Source: an uncultured Roseburia sp.
GTDB taxonomy: Bacteria; Bacillota; Clostridia; Lachnospirales; Lachnospiraceae
NCBI GenBank assembly: GCA_947652855.1
Contig: CANTEO010000041.1
Coordinates: forward strand, 1 to 24,080
Length of the DNA stretch: 24,080 nt
Direction: 5' to 3'
Position numbers and translations under genes: made by a program. Of this stretch, positions 16,205 through 23,881 are shown in pieces; within the stretch, counting starts at the first letter, position 1; every line of letters starts with the position of its first letter. Below the pieces are notes generated by a model, which saw only the letters and a list, made by a program, of their open reading frames with translations, did no database searches and had not been told where the DNA came from.

Positions 16205-17698
16205 ATGAAGAGGACGAGTGGTATTTTAATGCACATTTCTTCCCTCCCATCCGAATATGGAATCGGGACAATGGGGAAGGAGGCCAAAAAATTCGTGGAT
16301 TTTTTGGTAAAGGCAGGGCAGACGTATTGGCAGATCCTTCCGATTTGCCCAACCAGCTATGGAGATTCTCCATATCAGTCATTTTCCAGCTTTGCGGGCA
16401 ACCCGTATTTCATTGACCTAAAGCTGCTTTGCAAGGATAAGCTGCTTTCGAAGCGGGAATGCGATTCTTACGATTGGGGCGATTCTAAGACCGAGGCGGA
16501 TTTTGGCCTGCTTTACCGGAATCGCTTTGATTTGCTGAAAAAGGCCCACTTGCGTTTTCAGAAAAAGGAGCCGGAGGAATATGCGTCATTTTGTGAAGAG
16601 GAAAAAGAGTGGCTGGATGATTATGCCCTGTTTATGGCGCTAAAGGACGCAAATGGCGGCGCGTCCTGGTTTCAGTGGGAGGAAGGGCTTAAATTCAGGA
16701 AGGCGGATGCTTTAGGGCATGCCAGGGAAATCCATAGGGAAACGATTTCTTTCTATAAGATGCTCCAGTTTCTTTTCTATCAGCAATGGCGCAGCGTAAA
16801 GGATTATGCAAATGAAAAGGGAATACAGGTGATCGGCGACGTTCCGATTTATGTGGCGGGAGACAGCGCTGATGTCTGGGCGAATCCGGGGCAGTTTTAT
16901 TTGGATCAGGACCGGAACCCGATTGAGGTGGCGGGCTGCCCGCCTGACGCGTTTTCCGAAGACGGCCAGCTATGGGGGAATCCGCTGTTTCGGTGGGACG
17001 AGATGAAAAAAGACGGCTATGCATGGTGGACGAAGCGGGTTCGGGCGGTATCAAAGCTCTATGACGTTGTGCGGATCGACCATTTTCGCGGCTTTGATTC
17101 GTATTATGCGATTCCTGCGGGACACACGACAGCGCGGCATGGGACGTGGAAGGAGGGGCCTGGCATAGAGCTGTTTCGCATCTTGGAGGAGAAGCTTGGA
17201 AAGCTGAATATTATTGTAGAGGATTTGGGATTTTTAACGCCGTCGGTAACGAAGATGGTGTCGGATTCTGGATTTCCTGGAATGAAGGTGCTTCAGTTTG
17301 CGTTTGACCCCAGGGAGGAGAGTGATTATCTGCCCCATAATTATGTCAGCCACAGCGTCGTCTATACGGGGACGCATGACAATGACACGATTCTGGGATG
17401 GATGAAGACGGCGTCCAGGGAAAGCGTGAATTTTGCGAAGCGGTACTTAAACCTGACAAAGGAGGAGGGCTATCATTGGGGCGTCATGCGCGGGGCCTGG
17501 GCGAGCGTCAGTGATTTGGCCGTGGTGCCAATGCAGGATTTATTGGGCCTTTCCAGTGAGGCGCGCATGAACACGCCGTCCACATTGGGCTGTAATTGGA
17601 AATGGCGGGCCGCGCCAGGCTGCATGACGCCGCAGCTTGCCGCCAAGGTTAGGAGATATGTCAGGATGTACGGAAGGGAGCGGACGCTGGATGCTTAG
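16205..17698 (+). CDS. malQ: 4-alpha-glucanotransferase (amylomaltase, GH77)
   Basis: It transfers alpha-1,4-glucan segments between maltodextrins (EC 2.4.1.25) in the cytoplasm, for maltodextrin or glycogen recycling. The 497 residues match the usual bacterial length of about 500. The N-terminus has the family block GILMHISSLPSEYGIGTMG. The catalytic triad fits Thermus amylomaltase: the nucleophile Asp292 in RIDHFRG, the acid/base Glu339 in VEDLG, and Asp392 in GTHDND. The C-terminal block MQDLLGLSSEARMNTPST is also typical. AGGAGA lies five bases before the ATG. It sits two genes from glgA but is not co-transcribed with it. Both act on alpha-glucans, so a shared role in glycogen turnover is a reasonable inference. 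Confidence 0.97.
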   Translation: MKRTSGILMHISSLPSEYGIGTMGKEAKKFVDFLVKAGQTYWQILPICPTSYGDSPYQSFSSFAGNPYFIDLKLLCKDKLLSKRECDSYDWGDSKTEADFGLLYRNRFDLLKKAHLRFQKKEPEEYASFCEEEKEWLDDYALFMALKDANGGASWFQWEEGLKFRKADALGHAREIHRETISFYKMLQFLFYQQWRSVKDYANEKGIQVIGDVPIYVAGDSADVWANPGQFYLDQDRNPIEVAGCPPDAFSEDGQLWGNPLFRWDEMKKDGYAWWTKRVRAVSKLYDVVRIDHFRGFDSYYAIPAGHTTARHGTWKEGPGIELFRILEEKLGKLNIIVEDLGFLTPSVTKMVSDSGFPGMKVLQFAFDPREESDYLPHNYVSHSVVYTGTHDNDTILGWMKTASRESVNFAKRYLNLTKEEGYHWGVMRGAWASVSDLAVVPMQDLLGLSSEARMNTPSTLGCNWKWRAAPGCMTPQLAAKVRRYVRMYGRERTLDA

Positions 17699-17722
17699 CG
17701 GGCGGCGCATTGGCGGCTTGGC

Positions 17723-17750
17723 TTGACAAATCCGGGGCATATGATAAAAT
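17723..17750 (+). promoter_or_regulatory. Sigma-A promoter of leuS
   Basis: A perfect TTGACA (17723-17728) and TAAAAT (17745-17750) with a 16-base spacer, 44 bases upstream of the leuS start. The leader is therefore too short for a T-box. Confidence 0.75.
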
Positions 17751-17794
17751 TTGAACAGGAATGAAACAGAATTTATTGTGGGAGGGAATAAAAA

Positions 17795-20206
17795 ATGGCA
17801 GCACCATATCATCATAGGGCCATTGAGCAGAAATGGCGTAAGCATTGGGAGGAGAATCCGATCAATGTGGACGACGGGAAGAAACAGAAATACTATTGCC
17901 TGGATATGTTTCCATATCCGTCAGGAAATGGGCTTCATGTGGGGCATTGGAGGGGATATGTGATCTCTGATGTCTGGAGCCGGTATAAAATCATGCAGGG
18001 GCATTACGTGATCCATCCGATGGGGTGGGACGCGTTTGGCCTTCCGGCAGAAAATTACGCAATCAAGATGGGCATCCATCCGGCGAAGTCCACGGCGGAC
18101 AATGTGGCGAAGATCAAGCGTCAGATGAAGGAGATCGCGGCCGTGTATGACTGGGACATGGAAGTCAACACGACAGATCCGAATTTTTACAAGTGGACGC
18201 AGTGGATTTTTGTGAAGATGTTTGAAAAAGGGCTAGCGTATGAGAAGGAGATGCCGATCAACTGGTGTCCTTCCTGTAAGACGGGGCTTGCGAATGAGGA
18301 AGTCGTCAACGGAACGTGCGAGCGCTGCGGCGCGGATGTGACGAAGAAGAATTTAAAGCAGTGGATGCTTAAGATTACAGCGTATGCGGATCGCTTGCTC
18401 TCTGATTTGGACAAACTGGACTGGCCTGCAAAAGTGAAGAAGATGCAGACGGACTGGATTGGCAAAAGCCATGGCGCGGAAGTGGAGTTTGCGGTGGATG
18501 GAAGAGAGGATACGATCACTGTGTACACGACCCGGCCGGATACGCTGCATGGAGCGACGTTTATGGTGCTTGCGCCGGAGCATTCGCTTGCGAAGGAGCT
18601 TGCGACGGACGCGACGAGGGCAGATGTGGAGGACTATATTTATCAGGCTTCCTTAAAGTCTTCCGTAGACCGTCTGCAGGATAAGGAAAAGACGGGCGTG
18701 TTCACTGGAAGCTATGCCGTCAATCCGTTGAATGGGGCGAAGGTTCCGATTTGGCTCTCTGATTACGTATTGGCCGACTATGGCACGGGAGCGATTATGT
18801 GCGTGCCGGCGCATGATGACCGCGACTTTGCGTTTGCGAAGAAATTTCATCTTCCGATCGTTCAGGTCATTGCGAAGGATGGAAAAGAAATCGAGGATAT
18901 GCAGGAGGCTTATACGGAGGCGTCCGGCATTATGATCCATTCCGGCGAGTGGGACGGCTTGGAGTCCGCCAAGCTGAAGCTGGAGGCCCCTGAGATGATA
19001 GAGAAAAAGGGCTTTGGCAAAAAGACCACGAATTATAAATTGCGCGACTGGGTGTTCTCACGTCAGCGCTATTGGGGCGAGCCGATTCCGATTGTGCATT
19101 GCAAGGATTGCGGGGCAGTCGCCGTGCCAGAAGAGGAGCTGCCGCTTTTATTGCCGGATGTGGAATCGTATCAGCCGACAGGGACGGGAGAGTCCCCGCT
19201 GGCGGCGATAGAGGAATGGGTGAACACGGCCTGCCCTAAGTGCGGGAAGCCGGCAAAGCGTGAGACGAACACGATGCCGCAGTGGGCAGGGTCGTCCTGG
19301 TATTTCCTGCGTTATGTGGACAGCAAAAATGACAAAGAGCTGATCAGCCAGGCGAAGGCGAAGCAGTGCCTTCCGGTGGATATGTACATTGGCGGCGTGG
19401 AGCATGCCGTGCTGCATCTTTTGTATTCCAGATTTTATACGAAGTTTTTGCATGACATTGGCGTGCTTTCCTTTGACGAGCCGTTTGAAAAGCTGTTTAA
19501 TCAGGGCATGATTACCGGAAAGAACGGCATTAAGATGAGCAAGTCCAAAGGAAACGTCGTATCCCCAGACGACCTGGTGCGCGACTATGGCTGCGATTCG
19601 CTGCGCCTATATGAGCTGTTTGTGGGGCCGCCGGAGCTGGATTCGGAATGGGACGACCGGGGAATTGACGGCGTATACCGCTTTATTACCAGGTTCTACC
19701 ATCTTGTCATGGACAATCAGGGAAAAGACGTTCAGGAAACGAAGGAGCTGGTAAAAGTCCGAAACAGGCTGGTTTATGACATCACCGGAAGGCTTGAGAA
19801 TTTCAGCCTGAACACGGTGGTTTCCGGCTTTATGGAATATAACAACAAGTTGATGGAGATTTCCAAAAAGGGCGGCGTCGATCAGGCGACGCTGGAGACG
19901 TTCGTTCGCCTTTTGGCCCCGTTCGCCCCGCATATCAGCGAGGAGCTTTGGCAGAGCTTAGGGCATGAGGATTCGGTGTTCCATGCAGGATGGCCTTCTT
20001 ATGATGAAAAAGAGCTGATTGACGATGAGGTGGAGATTGCGGTTCAGATCAACGGGAAGACGAAGGCGACGGTCACGATTCCCAAAGACTGCGCCAAAGA
20101 GGAGGCCATATCGCAGGGCAAGGCGGCTCTTGGAGAAAAGCTGTCGGGGACGGTGATCCGTGAGATTTATGTTCCGGGCAGGATTATAAATATCGTGCAG
20201 AAATAA
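17795..20206 (+). CDS. leuS: Leucine-tRNA ligase
   Basis: Charges tRNA-Leu (EC 6.1.1.4) in the cytoplasm. It has 803 residues, the normal length for Firmicute LeuRS. It is a class I enzyme: the HIGH-type motif is HVGH (residues 48-51) in GNGLHVGHWRGY, and the KMSKS motif is at residues 580-584. A zinc knuckle with CPSC and CERC pairs follows at about residues 154-180. The CP1 editing domain has TTRPDTLHG and YGTGAIMCVPAHDDRD. A second Cys pair group (CKDCG, then CPKCGKPA) lies before the KMSKS loop. The C-terminal anticodon-binding and small C-terminal domains are complete. GGGAGG sits about eight bases before the ATG. It has its own promoter and terminator. Confidence 0.98.
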   Translation: MAAPYHHRAIEQKWRKHWEENPINVDDGKKQKYYCLDMFPYPSGNGLHVGHWRGYVISDVWSRYKIMQGHYVIHPMGWDAFGLPAENYAIKMGIHPAKSTADNVAKIKRQMKEIAAVYDWDMEVNTTDPNFYKWTQWIFVKMFEKGLAYEKEMPINWCPSCKTGLANEEVVNGTCERCGADVTKKNLKQWMLKITAYADRLLSDLDKLDWPAKVKKMQTDWIGKSHGAEVEFAVDGREDTITVYTTRPDTLHGATFMVLAPEHSLAKELATDATRADVEDYIYQASLKSSVDRLQDKEKTGVFTGSYAVNPLNGAKVPIWLSDYVLADYGTGAIMCVPAHDDRDFAFAKKFHLPIVQVIAKDGKEIEDMQEAYTEASGIMIHSGEWDGLESAKLKLEAPEMIEKKGFGKKTTNYKLRDWVFSRQRYWGEPIPIVHCKDCGAVAVPEEELPLLLPDVESYQPTGTGESPLAAIEEWVNTACPKCGKPAKRETNTMPQWAGSSWYFLRYVDSKNDKELISQAKAKQCLPVDMYIGGVEHAVLHLLYSRFYTKFLHDIGVLSFDEPFEKLFNQGMITGKNGIKMSKSKGNVVSPDDLVRDYGCDSLRLYELFVGPPELDSEWDDRGIDGVYRFITRFYHLVMDNQGKDVQETKELVKVRNRLVYDITGRLENFSLNTVVSGFMEYNNKLMEISKKGGVDQATLETFVRLLAPFAPHISEELWQSLGHEDSVFHAGWPSYDEKELIDDEVEIAVQINGKTKATVTIPKDCAKEEAISQGKAALGEKLSGTVIREIYVPGRIINIVQK

Positions 20207-20255
20207 TTCGTGAAAGCCCTTCCTGTAAGGGAAATAGCGCAACGCTTGGTTAGGA

Positions 20256-20296
20256 ATGGCGTAGATAGTGAAACATTATCTACGTCATTTTGTTTT
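20256..20296 (+). terminator. Intrinsic terminator of leuS
   Basis: ATGGCGTAGATA (20256-20267) pairs with TATCTACGTCAT (20277-20288) through 12 pairs, one of them G-T, around a 9-base loop. TTTTGTTTT follows. Confidence 0.85.
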
Positions 20297-20385
20297 GTCA
20301 TGAGTTTTGAATGAAGCGGCGCCAGATGCCATGGCTTTTACCCGGCGTTAGCGCGTAATTTAGCGCACATTTTTTTGTGACACTG

Positions 20386-20476
20386 TTCGACAGCAGACCG
20401 GAAAGTTAGAAATGAATTTGCAAATATAGATTTTGGATTCGACATAGAAGAATGGAATTCGACTTCGTGTGTCGAA
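20386..20476 (+). promoter_or_regulatory. Cluster of four Spo0A boxes upstream of spo0A
   Basis: The 0A box is TGTCGAA. TTCGACA, its reverse complement, occurs at 20386-20392 and 20438-20444. The near match TTCGACT is at 20458-20464 and a forward TGTCGAA is at 20470-20476. The last two face each other as an inverted pair (TTCGAC, 7 bases, GTCGAA), ending 18 bases before the -35 box. This placement suggests Spo0A~P feedback on its own gene. The rest of the 403-base gap between leuS and spo0A holds the leuS terminator and the spo0A promoter; I see nothing else firm in it. Confidence 0.8.
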
Positions 20477-20494
20477 AACTGCGAAAAGTCATGA

Positions 20495-20522
20495 TTGAAT
20501 CGAAAGAGGGAGATGTTATAAT
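20495..20522 (+). promoter_or_regulatory. Sigma-A-like promoter of spo0A
   Basis: TTGAAT (20495-20500) and a perfect TATAAT (20517-20522) with a 16-base spacer. It is downstream of the four 0A boxes and gives a leader of about 80 bases. Confidence 0.65.
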
Positions 20523-20604
20523 ACAAATAGTCTCGAATTTAGCCATAAGATTTTAGAAGGGCTTGTGGAATTTAACCGAACTAATAGTTTTAGAAGGAGA
20601 AAAT

Positions 20605-20622
20605 ATGGAATGGAAAAATTAA
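20605..20622 (+). other. Five-codon ORF overlapping the spo0A start
   Basis: An ATG at 20605 has the better spacing (5 bases) to the AAGGAG site and reads MEWKN then TAA, overlapping the first codons of spo0A in another frame. It may compete with or couple to spo0A initiation. That it is translated is inference only. Confidence 0.35.
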
Positions 20623-21422
20623 ATGTTGCAATTGCGGACGATAATGAGAGAATGCTGCGGTTATTGGGGGATATCATACGTAGCGACCACGATTTGGAGG
20701 TCGTGGGCACGGCGAAAGATGGAGAAGAAGCGTATAAAATGATAAAAGACAAAGAACCGGATGTCGTCCTTTTGGATATTGTGATGCCAAAGCTTGACGG
20801 TTTAGAGGTGCTTGAAAAAATCAATCATGACTTAACGATAAAAAAGCAGCCGTCCTTTATTATGATCAGCGCGATCGGAAATGAGACGGTCACGAAGAAG
20901 GCGTTTATTGCAGGCGCGGAATATTATATTATGAAGCCATTTGACAACGACATGGTGATTAAGCAGATCAAACAGGTGAAGCAGACGTTGGAGCCGTTAA
21001 AAAAAGGCGAGATCATCAATGCATATGAAAAGTTTGAGCAGCAGCTGGAAGACGCGCCGCGGAACTTGGAGGCAGACGTTACGGACATCATTCATGAGAT
21101 TGGCGTCCCCGCGCATATCAAAGGCTACCAGTATTTAAGGGAGGCGATCATGATGTCGGTAGACGACATTGAGATGCTCAACTCCATTACGAAGATCCTT
21201 TACCCGACTATCGCAAAAAGATATCAGACGACGCCAAGCCGGGTGGAGCGGGCGATCCGCCATGCGATTGAGGTCGCGTGGAGCAGGGGAAAGATGGACA
21301 CAATAGACGAGCTGTTTGGCTATACGATCCATAACGGAAAAGGCAAGCCGACCAATTCTGAATTTATCGCCCTGATTGCCGATAAAATACGTCTGGATTA
21401 TAAGCATAACCGTAATTCTTAG
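20610..21422 (+). CDS. spo0A: Sporulation master regulator Spo0A
   Basis: A response regulator that commits the cell to sporulation by binding 0A boxes when phosphorylated. It has 270 residues. The receiver domain (about 3-125) has the acidic pair Asp10-Asp11, the phosphorylation site Asp56 in VVLLDIVMP, and Lys109 in IMKPF. The Spo0A C-terminal DNA-binding domain follows (about 160-268), with the recognition region TPSRVERAIRHAIEVAW and then FGYTIHNGKGKPTNSEFIA. I chose the ATG at 20610 because known Spo0A proteins begin MEKLNVAIADDN-like. AAGGAG (20594-20599) lies 10 bases upstream, a rather long gap. An in-frame GTG at 20565 and an out-of-frame ATG at 20605 complicate the start. The usual upstream neighbour spoIVB is absent; leuS is there instead. 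glgA follows. Confidence 0.97.
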   Translation: MEKLNVAIADDNERMLRLLGDIIRSDHDLEVVGTAKDGEEAYKMIKDKEPDVVLLDIVMPKLDGLEVLEKINHDLTIKKQPSFIMISAIGNETVTKKAFIAGAEYYIMKPFDNDMVIKQIKQVKQTLEPLKKGEIINAYEKFEQQLEDAPRNLEADVTDIIHEIGVPAHIKGYQYLREAIMMSVDDIEMLNSITKILYPTIAKRYQTTPSRVERAIRHAIEVAWSRGKMDTIDELFGYTIHNGKGKPTNSEFIALIADKIRLDYKHNRNS

Positions 21423-21424
21423 TC

Positions 21425-21453
21425 TTTTTATTGTTAAAAAAATAGAGTATAAT
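21425..21453 (+). promoter_or_regulatory. Probable glgA promoter (strong -10, weak -35)
   Basis: A perfect TATAAT at 21448-21453 lies just after the spo0A stop. At 17-base spacing the -35 would be TTTTTA (21425-21430), a poor match. The predicted start, near 21460, falls directly after the left arm of the inverted repeat at 21451-21459. Confidence 0.5.
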
Positions 21454-21489
21454 AGACCTATCATATGAGAGTGTGGGAGGTCTATTTTT
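21451..21489 (+). terminator. Terminator-like inverted repeat between spo0A and glgA, overlapping the glgA ribosome site
   Basis: AATAGACCT (21451-21459) pairs perfectly with AGGTCTATT (21478-21486) around an 18-base loop, and the T tract runs to 21489. The right arm contains half of the GGGAGG ribosome site (21475-21480) of glgA, whose ATG is at 21490. In readthrough RNA from spo0A this could terminate transcription or hide the glgA ribosome site. Confidence 0.6.
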
Positions 21490-22932
21490 ATGAGGAGAAT
21501 CTTATTTGTGGCTTCGGAGGCAGTTCCATTCATTAAGACAGGCGGGCTTGCGGATGTGGTCGGTTCCCTGCCGAAGTATTTTGACAAAGAGACATATGAC
21601 GTCAGGGTGATATTGCCCAAATATGCCTGCATGGAAGAAAAATGGAAAAAGAAGCTCAAGACGGTGACCCGGTTTTATGTCGATCTGGGGTGGAGGAAGC
21701 AGTATGCCGGAATTTTAAAGGCGAAAGCCGACGGCATACAATATTATTTCATTGATAATGAGTATTATTTTGCGGGCGGGGCGCCCTATGGGGAAATTTA
21801 TCAGGATGTGGAGAAATTTGCGTTCTTTTCCAAAGCAGTTTTAGACTCTCTGGAAAAAATCAATTTCTGGCCGGACGTGATTCACTGCAATGACTGGCAG
21901 ACGGGCCTGCTCCCCGTGTTTTTGGAAAAGGCTTACCGGGCGAGGGAGGGATATCAGAAGATCCGCACCGTTTTTACTATTCATAATATCCGTTTTCAGG
22001 GACGATGGAAGCTGCATGAGGTGATGGATGTCACGGGCCTTCCAGAGGATGTGTTTACGCCGCGTGGAATTGAGACGTATGGAGAGGCCAATTTTTTAAA
22101 GGGAGGAATCGTCTATGCGGATGCCGTCACGACAGTCAGCAAATCTTATGCGGATGAGATTATGACGGCAGAAGGCGGGGAGGGCTTAGACGGCGTGCTG
22201 CGCCATTACAGCCCCAAGGTGTCCGGCATCTTAAACGGACTGGACTATGATGTATATAACCCGGAAAAGGATGCGTTTCTTCCTTATTATTATACTGTAG
22301 AGAACGTGACGCAGATGAAGGCGAAGAATAAGAAAAAGCTGCAGAAGGTGATGGGCCTTACGAAGCAGCCGGACGCGTTTTTGATTGGAATGGTGTCCAG
22401 AATGTCCGATCAAAAGGGCTTTGACCTGGTTTCTTGTATTTTAGATGAATTTCTTTCAAAAGAGAATGTTCAGTTTGCGGTTTTGGGGACAGGGGAAGAG
22501 CGGTTTGAAATGATGTTCCGTCATTTTGAGGGCAAATATCCAGATAAGCTGTCAGCGAATATTGGGTATTCTGAGGAAATGGCGCACCTGATCTATGCGG
22601 GCGCAGACGCGTTTTTGATGCCGTCCCTGTTTGAGCCGTGCGGCCTTAGCCAGCTAATCAGCCTTCGCTATGGGACGGTCCCCATCGTGCGTGAGACGGG
22701 CGGGCTTAAGGACACAGTGGAGCCGTATAACCAATATACGCAGGAAGGGACAGGCTTTTCGTTTGCGAATTACAATGCCAGTGAGATGGCGGAGGTTATC
22801 CGGCTGGCAATGGGGCTTTACTATGCAAAGGAGGAGGACTGGAAGGCTTTGATGATCCGCGGCATGGAGCGCAATTTTTCCTGGGAAAGCTCCATCGAGG
22901 AATATGAAAGGCTGTACGGCAGCCTTTTGTAA
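21490..22932 (+). CDS. glgA: Glycogen synthase (ADP-glucose type, GT5)
   Basis: Extends alpha-1,4-glucan from ADP-glucose (EC 2.4.1.21) in the cytoplasm. It has 480 residues, the usual length for bacterial GlgA. The N-terminal Rossmann domain begins with ILFVASEAVPFIKTGGLADV, containing the nucleotide-sugar binding KTGGL (residues 16-20). HCNDWQTGL and TIHNIRFQG follow. The C-terminal domain has the donor-site block MVSRMSDQKGFDL and the conserved Glu382 in PSLFEPCGLSQ, followed by GTVPIVRETGGLKDTV. It stands alone, without glgB, glgC, glgD or glgP nearby. GGGAGG lies nine bases before the ATG. It probably has its own promoter just after spo0A, and it converges with the DUF5688 gene. Confidence 0.97.
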   Translation: MRRILFVASEAVPFIKTGGLADVVGSLPKYFDKETYDVRVILPKYACMEEKWKKKLKTVTRFYVDLGWRKQYAGILKAKADGIQYYFIDNEYYFAGGAPYGEIYQDVEKFAFFSKAVLDSLEKINFWPDVIHCNDWQTGLLPVFLEKAYRAREGYQKIRTVFTIHNIRFQGRWKLHEVMDVTGLPEDVFTPRGIETYGEANFLKGGIVYADAVTTVSKSYADEIMTAEGGEGLDGVLRHYSPKVSGILNGLDYDVYNPEKDAFLPYYYTVENVTQMKAKNKKKLQKVMGLTKQPDAFLIGMVSRMSDQKGFDLVSCILDEFLSKENVQFAVLGTGEERFEMMFRHFEGKYPDKLSANIGYSEEMAHLIYAGADAFLMPSLFEPCGLSQLISLRYGTVPIVRETGGLKDTVEPYNQYTQEGTGFSFANYNASEMAEVIRLAMGLYYAKEEDWKALMIRGMERNFSWESSIEEYERLYGSLL

Positions 22933-22937
22933 GGGAC

Positions 22938-22965
22938 TGGCCTTTGGCTTAGCGGCCAAAGGCCA
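22938..22965. terminator. Stem-loop between convergent glgA and DUF5688 genes
   Basis: TGGCCTTTGGC (22938-22948) pairs perfectly with GCCAAAGGCCA (22955-22965) around a 6-base loop. No T run follows on either strand, but its position in a 40-base convergent gap suggests it serves both transcripts. Confidence 0.55.
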
Positions 22966-22972
22966 ATCGGCG

Positions 22973-23854
22973 TCATAGCCGTATGGCTTTGGAGGAACGC
23001 TCGAAGATATAGGCGTGGTCAGAAAGCGTCTCTTCTTTCAGCACCTGAGACTGGTTGACGTCTTGTATCATTTGGTTTATTTCTGCAATGCGGCACAGGG
23101 CGTTTTTTGGCAGGATCAGCGTCTCATGTATGCTGCTTGGCAAAAGGTACAGATCGCTTTGTATGGAGTCGGCAAATCGAGAAAGTATGTCTGGGTAAAG
23201 CATGGCGGACGCCCCATAGAGCTTTTCCGTATTCGTTAAGAGGTACATCGCGGGCGCGTTCTTTGGGACGCCGGAAAAGTCGGGGCATATGGCTTTTACA
23301 ATATCTTCCATGCGCTTAAGCTGATAGGGAAGCAAGATCGGGGTGTTCTTCTTTGCAAGCTCATAGAGCGCGTCTGCGCTAATGCTCCAGAGCGCAAGAT
23401 GCTGCTTTTGGATTAAGATCGTGGCGGCGCCATGCGGCGTGTCGGACAGAAAGCAGCAAAATACGACGGCCAGGTCCAGAAATCGGAAATGGGGAAGATC
23501 CTTTAGCAATTCCTGGTTTTGCTCATAGTTGATAAGCTTATAGATGACGAGGTGACGGATTTGCTTGAAATCTGTGAAAAAGGACAGATCCAGATCCTGT
23601 TTTGGCAGATGCTCGCTGTAAGAGGCGATGATGTCGTCTAAAATGGCGGCGAGCGGCTTCCCGGACAGAAAATCTTCGTAATAATAGTTTAGGTAAATCG
23701 TCGGTGAGATATTCACGGAACAGTCCTGAATCGTCAGGCCGTCCAGCAGGACATTGTTGTTCCTTAAAATCGGGTGGAGGGATACGTTGGCCGTCTCTCC
23801 GAAATAGTTTTGTATGGAAGTGACGATAGAAGCTTTAAACGTTTCATAATTCAT
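22973..23854 (-). CDS. DUF5688 family protein
   Basis: A 293-residue protein with no signal peptide or membrane segment. It resembles the DUF5688 proteins that are common, often in several copies, in Lachnospiraceae. The typical opening is MNYETFKASIVTSIQNYFG, with LDGLTIQDCSVNISPTIYLN at about 35-55. A YELAKKNTPIL block and a C-terminal segment with YLLTNTEKLYGASAMLYPD follow. The molecular function is unknown. The start is supported by AAAAGGAG seven bases upstream on the minus strand. It is convergent with glgA. Its upstream flank switches within about 50 bases to AT-rich sequence unlike the rest of the window, and no clear promoter is visible there, so the gene may have lost or changed its upstream region. 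Confidence 0.88.
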   Translation of the reverse strand: MNYETFKASIVTSIQNYFGETANVSLHPILRNNNVLLDGLTIQDCSVNISPTIYLNYYYEDFLSGKPLAAILDDIIASYSEHLPKQDLDLSFFTDFKQIRHLVIYKLINYEQNQELLKDLPHFRFLDLAVVFCCFLSDTPHGAATILIQKQHLALWSISADALYELAKKNTPILLPYQLKRMEDIVKAICPDFSGVPKNAPAMYLLTNTEKLYGASAMLYPDILSRFADSIQSDLYLLPSSIHETLILPKNALCRIAEINQMIQDVNQSQVLKEETLSDHAYIFERSSKAIRL

Positions 23855-23881
23855 GTGATGACTCCTTTTTTAAAAGTTTTG

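Noticed and set aside
20350..20378. GCGC/GCGC pairing followed by seven T, as an extra terminator
   Set aside because: Only four base pairs form around an 8-base loop, and the leuS terminator upstream is far stronger.
20430..20457. Possible sigma-H promoter upstream of spo0A (TGGATT ... GAAT)
   Set aside because: The spacing between the two elements is too short for the sigma-H consensus, and a better sigma-A-like promoter lies downstream.
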